This document shows positions 8,009 through 17,038 of a DNA stretch of 64,000 nt, one piece after another. Source of the DNA: Defluviitaleaceae bacterium (GTDB lineage Bacteria; Bacillota; Clostridia; Lachnospirales; WQUN01); the NCBI GenBank assembly GCA_009787785.1, contig WQSR01000002.1, positions 31,512 through 95,511 of the forward strand. Direction: 5' to 3'. The position numbers and the translations under genes were made by a program. Each line of letters begins with the position of its first letter. Positions within the stretch are counted from its first letter, which is position 1. The notes below the pieces were generated by a model. That model was given only the letters and a program-made list of their open reading frames with translations, was not told where the DNA came from and did not search any database.

Positions 8009-9607
8009 TCAATTTTGGATTGCGTTTTCGCTATTAAAAAAGGCTAATGCCGCGTCAAGGGCTTCCCATTCGTTTACCATTATATCCGGCCAAAGTACCA
8101 ACGGGTCGGCACTTGTATCAGGACGCAGAAAATGCATATAAGTCACGCGAACCACCAACCCGGAAGCGGGCAACATAACATTCGTGCCGCCCCCGGCCCC
8201 GGACGGGGATGTTGCGCTGGGCTCGCCAATTACAATACCAAAACCGCTGTCGGCCACTCGGGTGGCAAAATACACACCTGCACTAAAGGTTCTTTCGCTG
8301 GTCAGCACGGCGAGGGAAATATTGTGCGGGTTGTTTTTTTCCATTATCGGAGGGCCATACAGATACGCATTGTCGGCTACGTCAGCGTATAGTAAATGGC
8401 TGAATATTGGCCTGTGAAGTGTGCTTGTCAGCCATGTCCGATTATTTTCGTTAAGGCGAAGGATTACGCCCTTTTCCGGCAGTTGCAAGTCCATTGCGTT
8501 AAAAAGTCCGTGTATAATATCAAGGGAACCGCCGGGATTATCCCGCAGGTCGAAAATAAAATTGCGTATGCCGTCGGCAATAGCCGCTTCTATGGCAAGC
8601 TCAATCTCGTGCGTTATATCGTACCGAATCCGGTGGCGTTGCTCGTCCCAGACGGCTGCGCTGGGCATTAATGGACCCACCAAGCTGATGTACATGACAT
8701 CGCCTAAAAGTTCATACGTATTGTTGATTGGCAGGTGCGTACTGGGGTGGCCGGACGAAAACCCCGCCTCCATATAGGTAAGCCTGCCATTTTCTTTTAG
8801 CGTAAGTTCTACCCAAAGCTGATTGTCCCGCCGGTATATTTGCGCCCCGGCCATATATAAAATGAGTTCCGAACGGGAATAGCGGGCCCGGTTGCGCAAT
8901 GCGCCGAAGGGATTATAGGCTCCATAATATATATCAATAAGCGCGAAAATGTCCGTTATGGGTATTCCGCCGATACCGATTATTTCTTTTGTACTAATGC
9001 CGTTTTCATCGGCAAGAAAAAGCCCGTACCCGCGGGCAATAAATACATGGTCAATAAAATCCCCGTCCTGAAACAGCGTGCTTCCGGCCCACCACCCAAT
9101 GTCCGGCTGGTCGGCTATCTGCATAGAGCGGGCAAGATGGCCGTCCTGTTGCACCGCAAGAAAACGCTGGGTAGCCATAACAAATTCGGTACGGGTCATA
9201 GGCGTAGCCGTTATACGCAGATATTCTTCCCGGTAGGCTGTGTAATTTGCAAGAAGTCTGTTTGCTACAACAAAATTGGGGTGCATTTCTTCCAAACGTT
9301 CCACTACCAATAGCGCATCGCCGGAGAAATCCTGTGTTTCACCCCCCGGGCGCACCCATATTGTGCCGTTCAACTCGCTCTCGCACCGGGGGGCCACAAG
9401 AGGGGTTTCCGGCAGGGCTGGGTCGGGGACATAAGCAGGGGCGTAATCAGGGACGTAGAATGGGTGCATTGGCTCTGGCGGAGTGTACAGGTATTGTGGA
9501 AGGGGCACTGTCTCGGGTTCATCGTCTTTATCGGTGATATTTGTATCCCCTCTCCCGCAGGAAACTAAAAACAATAACAGCGTAACAAGCAAAATTAGTT
9601 TTTCCAT
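8009..9607 (-). CDS. S41-type (tail-specific protease-like) lipoprotein
   Basis: A 532-residue secreted lipoprotein: signal peptide with lipobox FLVSC (Cys17), a Pro-rich linker, then a peptidase S41-like region. The C-terminal half carries DLRDNPGGS and the ERTFSAGVYFA segment, the position of the S41 nucleophile Ser. Start 9607 has a GGAGG site; the open frame extending to 9889 is rejected. It lies 62 bases behind the DUF1189 gene and may be the last gene of the starch operon. A paralogue is at 59003-60595. The catalytic Lys could not be placed with certainty, so this may be a non-proteolytic relative. Substrate unknown. Confidence 0.75.
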   Translation of the reverse strand: MEKLILLVTLLLFLVSCGRGDTNITDKDDEPETVPLPQYLYTPPEPMHPFYVPDYAPAYVPDPALPETPLVAPRCESELNGTIWVRPGGETQDFSGDALLVVERLEEMHPNFVVANRLLANYTAYREEYLRITATPMTRTEFVMATQRFLAVQQDGHLARSMQIADQPDIGWWAGSTLFQDGDFIDHVFIARGYGLFLADENGISTKEIIGIGGIPITDIFALIDIYYGAYNPFGALRNRARYSRSELILYMAGAQIYRRDNQLWVELTLKENGRLTYMEAGFSSGHPSTHLPINNTYELLGDVMYISLVGPLMPSAAVWDEQRHRIRYDITHEIELAIEAAIADGIRNFIFDLRDNPGGSLDIIHGLFNAMDLQLPEKGVILRLNENNRTWLTSTLHRPIFSHLLYADVADNAYLYGPPIMEKNNPHNISLAVLTSERTFSAGVYFATRVADSGFGIVIGEPSATSPSGAGGGTNVMLPASGLVVRVTYMHFLRPDTSADPLVLWPDIMVNEWEALDAALAFFNSENAIQN

Positions 9608-9669
9608 CGGTGGGTTGCCTCCATTGCAGCACACAGGGCATACCGCTTCGCGGCAAGCTCCTTGCCTTC

Positions 9670-10479
9670 TCACACCAACTGCTGAACATCCGCGTTCCAG
9701 TATTCCTTCAACGCCTTGTAGGCGAAAAGTAGCATAATAAAGGGGAAAAGGAATGCGTACAGCATGGGGACAAAAATCCCGATGGCCATGGAAATCAACC
9801 CCGCGGGTACCGCCGCGAAAACGCATACGGAAAACCGCTCCCGCGCCGTCATGTAGCCCGAGAATTTTTGCCAATGGCCGAAAAGCCACACCGCCGCCAA
9901 GTAAATTACCCCTTGGGAAAACATAAAAACAATGAAAACCATGGCCAGCATCGGCGCGACCACCCCGGAAAAATACCGGTTGTGCAAGGCCAAGTGGTTG
10001 AAGATTTCCTCCAAGTCGCCCGCCTGCACCGCCCAGGCGGAAACCATGTGCAAAGGCAACGCCAAGGCCGTGCGGGCATCGCGGTAAAAAATATACTCGG
10101 GGGTAAATACGAAAAGATAATTCGCCGACGTGTCCGCCCAGGCATCATACCGGGGCGCGAATACAATCCGTGTCAGATTCCCCTGTGCCGCACTGCCCGT
10201 GTCTATGTGCCAATTTTCATGGCCCGCCGCCGGGGTGTATAGCCCTTGGGCAAATCCACGCTCATCCGCCGTCACCTGAATGACATCCGCCCATTCCCGG
10301 GAAAAAAGGGCCCAATCCGGCCCGCCATGCATCCGGGGATACATCACCGAGGGCGGCTCGCGGAAAACAGCCACCGCCACCGGCACCGTCAGCAAGAACT
10401 GAACCATAAAAAACACGCAAAGCACGCGGGAAAACCGCGCAGTCCTTGCGTGTCTGGCCAGTGAAGCCCAAATATACAA
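9670..10479 (-). CDS. DUF1189 membrane protein, MalA-like maltodextrin utilisation protein
   Basis: A 269-residue membrane protein with an N-terminal helix (about 20-40), a long extracellular loop and three to four C-terminal helices (about 170-260). It matches the pattern of DUF1189 proteins. In Streptococcus pneumoniae a DUF1189 protein called MalA is encoded with the maltodextrin transporter, and here the gene also directly follows malG-like and malF-like genes. The TTG start at 10479 immediately follows the MalG stop. Its molecular role is not established. Confidence 0.75.
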   Translation of the reverse strand: MYIWASLARHARTARFSRVLCVFFMVQFLLTVPVAVAVFREPPSVMYPRMHGGPDWALFSREWADVIQVTADERGFAQGLYTPAAGHENWHIDTGSAAQGNLTRIVFAPRYDAWADTSANYLFVFTPEYIFYRDARTALALPLHMVSAWAVQAGDLEEIFNHLALHNRYFSGVVAPMLAMVFIVFMFSQGVIYLAAVWLFGHWQKFSGYMTARERFSVCVFAAVPAGLISMAIGIFVPMLYAFLFPFIMLLFAYKALKEYWNADVQQLV

Positions 10480-11358
10480 TTACTCGCCCTTGTTGGCCCC
10501 GGCGGCAATCCCCAGCGCGAAATACCGTTGGAATACGAAGAATACTATGCTGAAGGGCACCGCGATAATCAACGCGCCGGCGGTAAAGGCCGTAATATCC
10601 CAAGCGGCGTCGCCGGGGTTGGAGAGGTTAAACAGGCCGATGGCAATGGTGAAATTCTCCGAACTGCGCAACAGCAAACGCGGGAAAATAAAGTCCATCC
10701 AGGGCCCCATGAAGGCATTGAAGCCCACAAAGATGATAATCGGCTTCGACAGCGGGAAAATCACCTTGGTAAACACCTGCATCTTGCTGGCCCCGTCCAT
10801 ATAGGCGGCCTCGTCCAGGGATTTGGGAATGTTGAGCATATACCCCCGCATGAGCCACATGGTACCGGGAATGCCCCCGCCGATGTAGATTAACGGCAGG
10901 ACATAAATATTATTCAGCCAGCCGAAGGTGAGGAAAATGGAATAAATCGCCACCATCGCCAGGAAGCTGGGAAACATATTCAGCACCATAATGGCCAGCA
11001 AGCCGGACTTGCGCCCCCTAAATTGCAACCGGGCGAAGACAAAGCCCATGAAGGTATGGACAATGACCGTCCCCACGGTATTTATCACCGCGATAATCAA
11101 AGAGTTGCGGTACCACAGCCCGAAATCATGCTCGTAGAACAGCCGCTGGAAGTTGGCCAAGGTCAGCGTCCGGGGGATGGGGATGGGCCCGAAATTATCC
11201 GCCATGACCGCTCCCGGTGTGCCCCGGATGGGGTTCAAGGCCGAGCCGATGAGCCACAGCACGGGATACAAAACAATGATAGCCATGATAACCAAATTGA
11301 TATGCACACCCAGCCACGCCATAAAACGCCCGAGATTGAAGGATTTTTTCCTTTGCAT
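10480..11358 (-). CDS. Maltodextrin ABC permease, MalG/MalD-like
   Basis: A 292-residue CUT1-family permease with six membrane segments. The conserved cytoplasmic loop that contacts the ATPase is visible as EAAYMDGASKMQVF followed by a proline (about 190-210). It pairs with the MalF-like permease encoded two bases upstream to form the import channel for maltodextrins delivered by the binding protein at 13218-14516. No ATPase gene is encoded nearby, so a shared MsmX-type ATPase elsewhere in the genome is expected. Confidence 0.93.
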   Translation of the reverse strand: MQRKKSFNLGRFMAWLGVHINLVIMAIIVLYPVLWLIGSALNPIRGTPGAVMADNFGPIPIPRTLTLANFQRLFYEHDFGLWYRNSLIIAVINTVGTVIVHTFMGFVFARLQFRGRKSGLLAIMVLNMFPSFLAMVAIYSIFLTFGWLNNIYVLPLIYIGGGIPGTMWLMRGYMLNIPKSLDEAAYMDGASKMQVFTKVIFPLSKPIIIFVGFNAFMGPWMDFIFPRLLLRSSENFTIAIGLFNLSNPGDAAWDITAFTAGALIIAVPFSIVFFVFQRYFALGIAAGANKGE

Positions 11359-11360
11359 GG

Positions 11361-12692
11361 CTATTCCTCCTTAAAAGCGCGGGTGCGCCGCAGATTCCAA
11401 ACCGAAACGCTGGCAATTACGATGAAAATAAAGGTGGACATGACGCTGGCGAAATTGTACATCCGGTTGTCCAGGGTTAGCCGGTACACCCAGGTAATGA
11501 GCAAATCCGTGTCCCCGGCGAAGAACATAGCCGGGTTGCGCGGCCCGCCCTCGGTGACGAAGTACACAATCCCGAAATTATTGAAGTTCCCCGCCACGCC
11601 CATAATCAGCAAGGGCGATATGGCGGCGAAAATTGTAGGCAAGGTGAGCCGTTTGAACTGCTGCCACGGCCCCGCCCCGTCAATGGAGGCGGCCTCGTAT
11701 ATTTCCGGGTTCAAAGTGGTCATCACCCCGGTAATCATGACCATAAACCAGGCGAAGCCCAGCCAGGTCTGCACAATAAGAAGCACCGCACGGGACCAGC
11801 CCGCCGACGCGAAGAAAACAATGGGATAATTAATGAGCCCGATGTCCAGCAAAATCCGGTTCACCACCCCATGGGTGACGAAAAAGTTGCGGAACAGCAT
11901 CTGGGACACCAGCGCGGGTACGGCCCAGGGCAGAATAAACATCCCCCGCCAGAACTTGGGATAGCGTACCAGCTTCGAGTTTACTAAAATCGCTTGCATA
12001 AAGCCCACGGCAAAGGCAAAGAACGTAGCCCCAAAAGCCCAAGCCACCGTCCAGGCCCCCACCCGTAACAAGGTCTGGTTCCACAGCGGATTGTTGATAA
12101 CCTCTATGAAAGTGGCGAAGCCCACCCATTCCACCAGATGGCGCGGGGGGATATTATGCATATTATAGTTCGTAAACGCCACCAAAAAGGCAAACAAAAT
12201 CGGTATCACCGAGAAAAGCACAACAAAGGCAAGCCCCGGCGCGATGGCGATATATTCAAAGGAATCGTACATCAGCTTCTTTATCCAGGTGCGGACCGAG
12301 TCCCTATGTGCGCCCCTTTCCATATCCTTGCGCGTCCGATACGCGTCCCGTATGTTCCAAATATAAAACACGGAAAACGCAACCAGAATGGAAATGGCCA
12401 ACAGCCCCGACAGCATCAGCATGGTGGAATGGTCAAAGACCCGCACCGCCGCCGTCTCCCGGGGTATGGTCCCCAGCGTTATTATCCCCCATATCCCTTC
12501 GGTGAACATCCCCGCGTGACGCGGATGGGGCGGCACCTGGCCCAAAATCAAGCGCAACGTGCCCGTTCCCAGCTCGATGCCCACCATCAGCATCTGTATG
12601 AGGAAGAAAAATAATCCCTTCACATACTGCTTGTTCGCAACCTGCCCACTGCCCCATATAACAGCGGACATCAAGGCAACTACCTTTGCCAT
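11361..12692 (-). CDS. Maltodextrin ABC permease, MalF/MalC-like
   Basis: A 443-residue CUT1 permease. The first ~120 residues form extra hydrophobic segments (a TM-rich leader typical of the Gram-positive MalC/MalF forms), followed by a short charged stretch and the six-helix permease core. The EAASIDGAGPWQQF loop is present near residue 350. The start at 12692 has an AGAGGTG site and overlaps the end of the upstream small gene by 13 bases. It is co-transcribed with the MalG-like gene and, through two small unknown genes, with the binding-protein gene. Confidence 0.93.
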   Translation of the reverse strand: MAKVVALMSAVIWGSGQVANKQYVKGLFFFLIQMLMVGIELGTGTLRLILGQVPPHPRHAGMFTEGIWGIITLGTIPRETAAVRVFDHSTMLMLSGLLAISILVAFSVFYIWNIRDAYRTRKDMERGAHRDSVRTWIKKLMYDSFEYIAIAPGLAFVVLFSVIPILFAFLVAFTNYNMHNIPPRHLVEWVGFATFIEVINNPLWNQTLLRVGAWTVAWAFGATFFAFAVGFMQAILVNSKLVRYPKFWRGMFILPWAVPALVSQMLFRNFFVTHGVVNRILLDIGLINYPIVFFASAGWSRAVLLIVQTWLGFAWFMVMITGVMTTLNPEIYEAASIDGAGPWQQFKRLTLPTIFAAISPLLIMGVAGNFNNFGIVYFVTEGGPRNPAMFFAGDTDLLITWVYRLTLDNRMYNFASVMSTFIFIVIASVSVWNLRRTRAFKEE

Positions 12693-12952
12693 GGGGGTAC
12701 ACCTCTTTCTTTAAAAGCGAAGCCCATAAGATGGTGCAAAGCGGAATCAACATACGCACTGTTGCCACAATAAAAATGGTCACTCAAAATTTCACGCACA
12801 CGAAGCATTTCCTTCATGCCGCCTAGAGAAAGCCTTTTCTCCGCGATGAGCGCGTCTATCAAGCCCAAAACCCTGTCACCATACGCTTGACTGTCAAGAC
12901 GCACCGCCCGCTGGGCCTCCACGGCGATATTGCCCACAGAGAGCCTACTCAT
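12680..12952 (-). CDS. Small protein of unknown function between malE-like and malF-like genes
   Basis: A 90-residue, mostly alpha-helical-looking soluble protein (MSRLSVGNIAVEAQRA..., a later LIDALIAEKRLSL segment, ending GVPPWQR). I do not recognise the family. Its ATG at 12952 overlaps the stop of the preceding 60-residue gene by eight bases, and its own end overlaps the MalF-like start by 13. That tight packing suggests the pair is translated as a unit inside the maltodextrin operon. A longer in-frame start exists at 12982 inside the previous gene and is less likely. Confidence 0.6.
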   Translation of the reverse strand: MSRLSVGNIAVEAQRAVRLDSQAYGDRVLGLIDALIAEKRLSLGGMKEMLRVREILSDHFYCGNSAYVDSALHHLMGFAFKERGVPPWQR

Positions 12953-13127
12953 TTTGCACCCACAGGCGGAAAACACGTTCAACCTGGGCGCAGATTTCCG
13001 GGTCTAAAGCATCATACGCTATAATTTCCCGTTGTAAATCAACGACAAGCTTCACCATAAACACACCAAAGTCCTTGTGTATACAGCTAATAAAATCCTG
13101 TCTCCTCATCGGCTTACGCAGTATCAT
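12945..13127 (-). CDS. Small protein of unknown function, possibly DUF5674-like
   Basis: A 60-residue protein. The start MILRKPM...F and the central MVKLVVDLQREIIAYDA recall the beginning of DUF5674 proteins, but it lacks their later LHAD-type motif, so the match is tentative. The ATG at 13127 is preferred because the frame upstream of it runs into the hairpin after the binding-protein gene. It overlaps the next small gene by eight bases, a layout typical of toxin-antitoxin or other stoichiometric pairs, but neither protein resembles a known toxin. Confidence 0.55.
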   Translation of the reverse strand: MILRKPMRRQDFISCIHKDFGVFMVKLVVDLQREIIAYDALDPEICAQVERVFRLWVQNE

Positions 13128-13167
13128 ATCCCGCACCCCGACCAAAAATAAAGTTTTTGAAGAGGGT

Positions 13168-13201
13168 GTGGGAGAAACTTTTTTCAAAAAGTTTCTCCCA
13201 C
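13168..13201 (-). terminator. Strong intercistronic hairpin after the binding-protein gene
   Basis: GTGGGAGAAACTTTTT (13168-13183) pairs perfectly with 13186-13201, giving a 16-base stem with a two-base loop. On the minus strand no clean U-run follows, so it is more likely a partial terminator or 3' stabiliser than a full stop. It would favour high binding-protein levels over permease levels. Confidence 0.65.
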
Positions 13202-13217
13202 GGTTCTTCTCTAATCC

Positions 13218-14516
13218 CTAATCAATATGAATCCCCGCCACAGCCAACAGCGTGGTGTATGATTCCATGGCCCGCGTCTGGGCCTCGGGGATACTCAAGT
13301 CGCGGTCCCACACAAAGGAGAGCATTTCCTCCATGGGCCCCCACATCGAGTGCACCTGGGGTATCAGCGGCATGGGCACGGTAAAGGGTGACTGGGCGAT
13401 AATACCGGCCAGATGGGGGTCATCCCGCAAGCCCGGTATGCCGGAAATATCCCGGCGGGCAGTCATGGTGTGTATGCCCTCGAACTGAATCCGCGCACCC
13501 TCCTCACTCACCATAAAGTCAAGGAAGGCATAGGCCCAAGGCCGGTTTATCTCCGACGAGAAGCTGGAAACCCCAGCAATCATCGTCCCGGAGAAAGCCG
13601 TAGGCTGTACCCCGCCAATGGTGGGAATGGTCGTCACGCCGAAATTTACATTGTTCGCAAACAAATCGGTAAACGCCCAGGGTCCGGTGATGGTCAAGGG
13701 TATTTCCCCCAAGCGGAAGCGTTCCTCGGCGGTATTGAAATTAATGTCCGCCAAAGGCAAGTCAAATAAATCCCTAAGCTGTAGGAAAAACTCCAGACCC
13801 CGCGCCACCTCCGGGGAATCAAACCCGGGCCGGCGGTAGTCCGTCATGTCCGGCCCAAAGGGCCGAAAGCCCTCCACGGCCAGCCAGGGGAAATTAAAAT
13901 ACGGGTCGTTGACAGGCCAAGCCATGGTCCAGTCGTTGGTGGCGGGGTTGTTCCAAGTCTGGGCAAAGGCGAAGATTTCCTCGAAGGTGCGCGGCGGCTG
14001 TGGCCCCCACAAATCCCGGTTGTAGAACAACGCGATGTTCTCCACCTGGAAGGGTACGCCATACATAAAGCCATTGTGGGTAATGGTGCCCACAGCGGCC
14101 TCCTGAAGCTCCGCTTGCCATTTCTGTTGCAAGGCCATGGGGACGGGCTCAATCATGCCGTCGTTAATGGCCCAGGAAACATGGTCGTGGGGGAAGGCAA
14201 AAATATCCGCCCCAAATCCCGCCGGGCCATCCAATTGCATGTGCGTGCGGGACGCCACATTCCCCATTTGCTCGAAGCGCACCGACACATTGCCGTGGGG
14301 GTTTTGGCTCACAAAGGCGCGAATCAGCTCATGTGCCCACTCCTCGTTGTCCAGCCAGATAAGCAAATCCACCGGCTCCGTGGTTTTCTCCACGCCGTAG
14401 AAATAAACGGTTTCGCCAAGGTCAATCTCCACATCGGTAGTACGGCCATCATAGGCGCAAGCGGACAACGCCAGCAATACCAACGCGGCCATGGCAAGGA
14501 ATACATTTTTTCTCAT
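13218..14516 (-). CDS. Maltodextrin-binding lipoprotein (MalE/MalX-like, SBP family 1)
   Basis: A 432-residue extracellular solute-binding protein with a lipoprotein signal (lipobox LSAC, Cys20). The core has the family-1 features: WLDNEEWAHELIRAF, DIFAFPHDHV, GVPFQVENIALFYNRD and TFEEIFAFAQTW. Aromatic residues are abundant in the likely sugar-binding groove. It would capture maltodextrins and deliver them to the MalF/MalG-like permeases downstream. It lies 19 bases after the starch-binding surface protein gene, so both are in one transcript. A strong hairpin follows it. Confidence 0.92.
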   Translation of the reverse strand: MRKNVFLAMAALVLLALSACAYDGRTTDVEIDLGETVYFYGVEKTTEPVDLLIWLDNEEWAHELIRAFVSQNPHGNVSVRFEQMGNVASRTHMQLDGPAGFGADIFAFPHDHVSWAINDGMIEPVPMALQQKWQAELQEAAVGTITHNGFMYGVPFQVENIALFYNRDLWGPQPPRTFEEIFAFAQTWNNPATNDWTMAWPVNDPYFNFPWLAVEGFRPFGPDMTDYRRPGFDSPEVARGLEFFLQLRDLFDLPLADINFNTAEERFRLGEIPLTITGPWAFTDLFANNVNFGVTTIPTIGGVQPTAFSGTMIAGVSSFSSEINRPWAYAFLDFMVSEEGARIQFEGIHTMTARRDISGIPGLRDDPHLAGIIAQSPFTVPMPLIPQVHSMWGPMEEMLSFVWDRDLSIPEAQTRAMESYTTLLAVAGIHID

Positions 14517-14535
14517 ACGCTATCCCTCCGGTTCC

Positions 14536-16503
14536 CTACTTTTTCTTCTTCAACAACAAGAACGCGCCCGCGAGCAATACAGCCACCACCGCGGATACGA
14601 TAACGATAACCAGGACAAGGTTTACGCCGCCGTCATCATCGGCAGGCGCGGCCGCTTGAACGGGCGTCGGTGTGGCCGCAGGGGTAGGCGGCGCGAAAAC
14701 CACCGGCTCGGGGCGGGCTTCCGCTTCCGCGTCAGCGGGGTCAAATTCCTCGTAGCGTATTTCAAACTGGCCGAACTCGTTGATGATAACCACCCACACA
14801 TCACGGCCGGCGGTTATGGGAATGTCGTCGGTCTGGGGCTGGCCACTATTGTTGATAATGATATGGTCAACCCAGCCGGGGATGTGCATGATATGCCAGT
14901 TCCCGTCCATTTCCGTAAACTGCGGGCCCGGCCAGCCGATGAACATGTCGCCCAATCCGGCTTCATCTTCCGCGCCGTCGTGCCATGCCCACAGTGCCGG
15001 GGCGTGCCATTCCGGGGGTACATAGGCGCGTATGGCGATATAGTCCACATCCGGGCGGTACACTTCCTCCGGCACGCCGAAAGCGAAGGGGTCGCTTGTA
15101 CGGACGGGGCCGGTGGTTTGCGCATCGGTGGTGACTTCAAAGTCGCCGTCCGCGCTGGTAATCGTCACCCACACAGGCACACCGTCGAAGGAGATGCCCT
15201 CGGTTTGTCTGCCGCCGTCATAGCCTTCGTTGAACATGATATTCGTCACGCTGGCGGGCACGAAAATATAGTACCAGCCGGGATTATCGGGGTCGGGGCT
15301 CGGGAAGGGGCCGGGCCACTCCCCTTCATAGAACAAATTCCAATCGCCGCCCCATCCCCAGAAGCCAAGGCCCTCCCATTCTTCCGGCGGATAGGCGTAT
15401 ACGACTACAGCGTCCACTTCAATCATATCCTGGGCGAACACACGGGGCACAAAGGGCGCGAACGCGCCTGTGGTTTGCGGCGTGGTGGTAAGGGTAAACC
15501 CATCGCCGGGGCCTGTTACCGTTATCCAAACGGGCTGGCCGGGCAAGGTAATGTCGCCGGTTTGGATACTGCCGTCATTGGCATTTACCAAGCCGCCGGT
15601 CATGTCGGTGGGAACATATTGGAAGAACCAGCCAGGATTATTGGGGCATTCCTGCATGGGGTAGCCCGGCCATCCGAGGTGGTCCCACAGGCCGCCGGTG
15701 ACGCTTCCCCACGCCCATACGCCGGGAGCTTCCCAGTCGGCGGGTACCTGCACATAAACAATGGTATACATCTGGGGAATGGCACCCGTGGTTTGCGGGG
15801 TGTCGGTAGCGGTGAAATCATCCCCTGGGCCGCTAATGGTTATCCAAGTCGGCTGACCCGGTACAAGGGTAATATCGCCGGTTTGAATCTCGCCTTCGTT
15901 GGCACTGATTAAGCCGCCGGTCATATCGCCCGGTGCGTGGAACAAAAACCAGCCTTCGTTACCCGGTACGGGAATCATCCTTGCGGTACCCGGCCACGCG
16001 GCAAAGTACGCGCTGGGCGCGCCGCCCCATGCCCATACCCGGGGCGCGTCCCAACCTTCGGGCACTTGCGCAAAAATGGGGGTAGTGGCCGAGGGGAAAT
16101 CCCCTGTGGTTTGCGGCGTGTTGGTGATTTCAAAAGCACCGCCCGCGGCCACCGTTACCCAAACGGGCTCACCCGTGAGGTCGAAGTCGGCGGTTTGCCC
16201 CCCGTCACCCAGGACATCCACAACCAAGCCGCCCGTCATATCCGACGCCAGCCACTGGAAATACCAGCCGGGGTTATTCGGGTCTTCCATCATGGGTTGG
16301 CCCGGCCAGCCAAGGTGGTCCCACAGGCCGCCGGCCATACTGCCCCAGGCCCATACACCGGGGGCTTCCCAGTCGGCGGGTACTTGAACAAACACGATGG
16401 TTTGACCCAAGTCCTCACTTGCCGACACTTGCATCGGGGTCGCGATAATCATGGACGCGAATACCATCACTATCGCAAGCAGAAGAAATTTGACGTTTTT
16501 CAT
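14536..16503 (-). CDS. Cell-surface protein with five tandem starch-binding modules
   Basis: A 655-residue protein with a signal peptide (1-29), five repeated modules (about 35-134, 140-240, 247-346, 364-465 and 488-585), a Pro/Ala/Thr linker (586-625) and a C-terminal membrane helix ending in KKKK. Each module has W(E/D)APGVWAWG-like, GWPG and GWYFQ-like blocks and most end QTTG. The pattern matches the CBM26-like module at the end of the amylase encoded at 1933-4233. Modules 1 and 3 are nearly identical, indicating recent internal duplication. There is no catalytic domain, so its role should be binding starch at the membrane surface next to the importer. The start has a GAGGAG site. Confidence 0.85.
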   Translation of the reverse strand: MKNVKFLLLAIVMVFASMIIATPMQVSASEDLGQTIVFVQVPADWEAPGVWAWGSMAGGLWDHLGWPGQPMMEDPNNPGWYFQWLASDMTGGLVVDVLGDGGQTADFDLTGEPVWVTVAAGGAFEITNTPQTTGDFPSATTPIFAQVPEGWDAPRVWAWGGAPSAYFAAWPGTARMIPVPGNEGWFLFHAPGDMTGGLISANEGEIQTGDITLVPGQPTWITISGPGDDFTATDTPQTTGAIPQMYTIVYVQVPADWEAPGVWAWGSVTGGLWDHLGWPGYPMQECPNNPGWFFQYVPTDMTGGLVNANDGSIQTGDITLPGQPVWITVTGPGDGFTLTTTPQTTGAFAPFVPRVFAQDMIEVDAVVVYAYPPEEWEGLGFWGWGGDWNLFYEGEWPGPFPSPDPDNPGWYYIFVPASVTNIMFNEGYDGGRQTEGISFDGVPVWVTITSADGDFEVTTDAQTTGPVRTSDPFAFGVPEEVYRPDVDYIAIRAYVPPEWHAPALWAWHDGAEDEAGLGDMFIGWPGPQFTEMDGNWHIMHIPGWVDHIIINNSGQPQTDDIPITAGRDVWVVIINEFGQFEIRYEEFDPADAEAEARPEPVVFAPPTPAATPTPVQAAAPADDDGGVNLVLVIVIVSAVVAVLLAGAFLLLKKKK

Positions 16504-16553
16504 TTTTGTCTCCTCTTTTATTTATTTTTGTTGTTTAAAGCCGTAAGGGGGCG

Positions 16554-16766
16554 TTACCTTCCAATTTTATCCCAATCAATTTCATCATCCGAAATAAAAC
16601 CACTGTCTTCCGCGGCTTTTATTCGCTGGGCTTCTTCGGGCGTAACTTTTGTAAAATTGGGGTCCCACGCCAACACCAACTTTTTCACAAATTCATGGGC
16701 AAAACGCTGGTCGTTGGCTGGGAGTATATTCATTAAACGAGCGGTTTCTTTTACAAGGGTAGACAT
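16554..16766 (-). CDS. Putative antitoxin of a RelE-type pair
   Basis: A 70-residue acidic protein (N-terminal STLVKETARLMNILPAND, C-terminal FISDDEIDWDKIGR) encoded 11 bases after a RelE-type toxin. Toxin-first order and small size suggest it is the cognate antitoxin. The exact family was not recognised. It lies about 50 bases ahead of the starch-binding surface protein gene with no promoter evident between them. Confidence 0.7.
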   Translation of the reverse strand: MSTLVKETARLMNILPANDQRFAHEFVKKLVLAWDPNFTKVTPEEAQRIKAAEDSGFISDDEIDWDKIGR

Positions 16767-16777
16767 ATAATTCTCCT

Positions 16778-17038
16778 TTATTTGTAAATATCTCCCCGGT
16801 TTCCTATGTCAATAATTAATAGGATTTCGATATGATTTTCCTTGGTTTGTTTATAAATTATGCGCCACGTACCGATTCGTAAACGCTTTCGGCTATCCGT
16901 ATACCCCTGCATAACGGCGATATCGCCCTCGGGTGGATTCTTGGTCAGCTTCACAATAGCTTCCCGTATACGCTTGATGTTCTTCTTCGTTTGTTTATCC
17001 AGGAATTTTATCGCGTCCCTGGAGTATCTAATTTCCAT
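16778..17038 (-). CDS. RelE/ParE-superfamily toxin
   Basis: An 86-residue toxin of the RelE/StbE type: MEIRYSRDAIKFLDKQ at the start, KRLRIGTWRIIYK in the middle and a hydrophobic DIGNRGDIYK ending. Such proteins cleave mRNA on the ribosome. The gene overlaps the 3' end of the pullulanase gene by 11 bases, so it is translated from the starch operon message. Toxin precedes antitoxin. Confidence 0.85.
   Translation of the reverse strand: MEIRYSRDAIKFLDKQTKKNIKRIREAIVKLTKNPPEGDIAVMQGYTDSRKRLRIGTWRIIYKQTKENHIEILLIIDIGNRGDIYK

Noticed and set aside
14491-15912. 473-residue plus-strand open frame opposite the starch-binding protein
   Set aside because: It is repetitive only because the five modules repeat on the other strand; the sense protein has a signal peptide, modules and an anchor.
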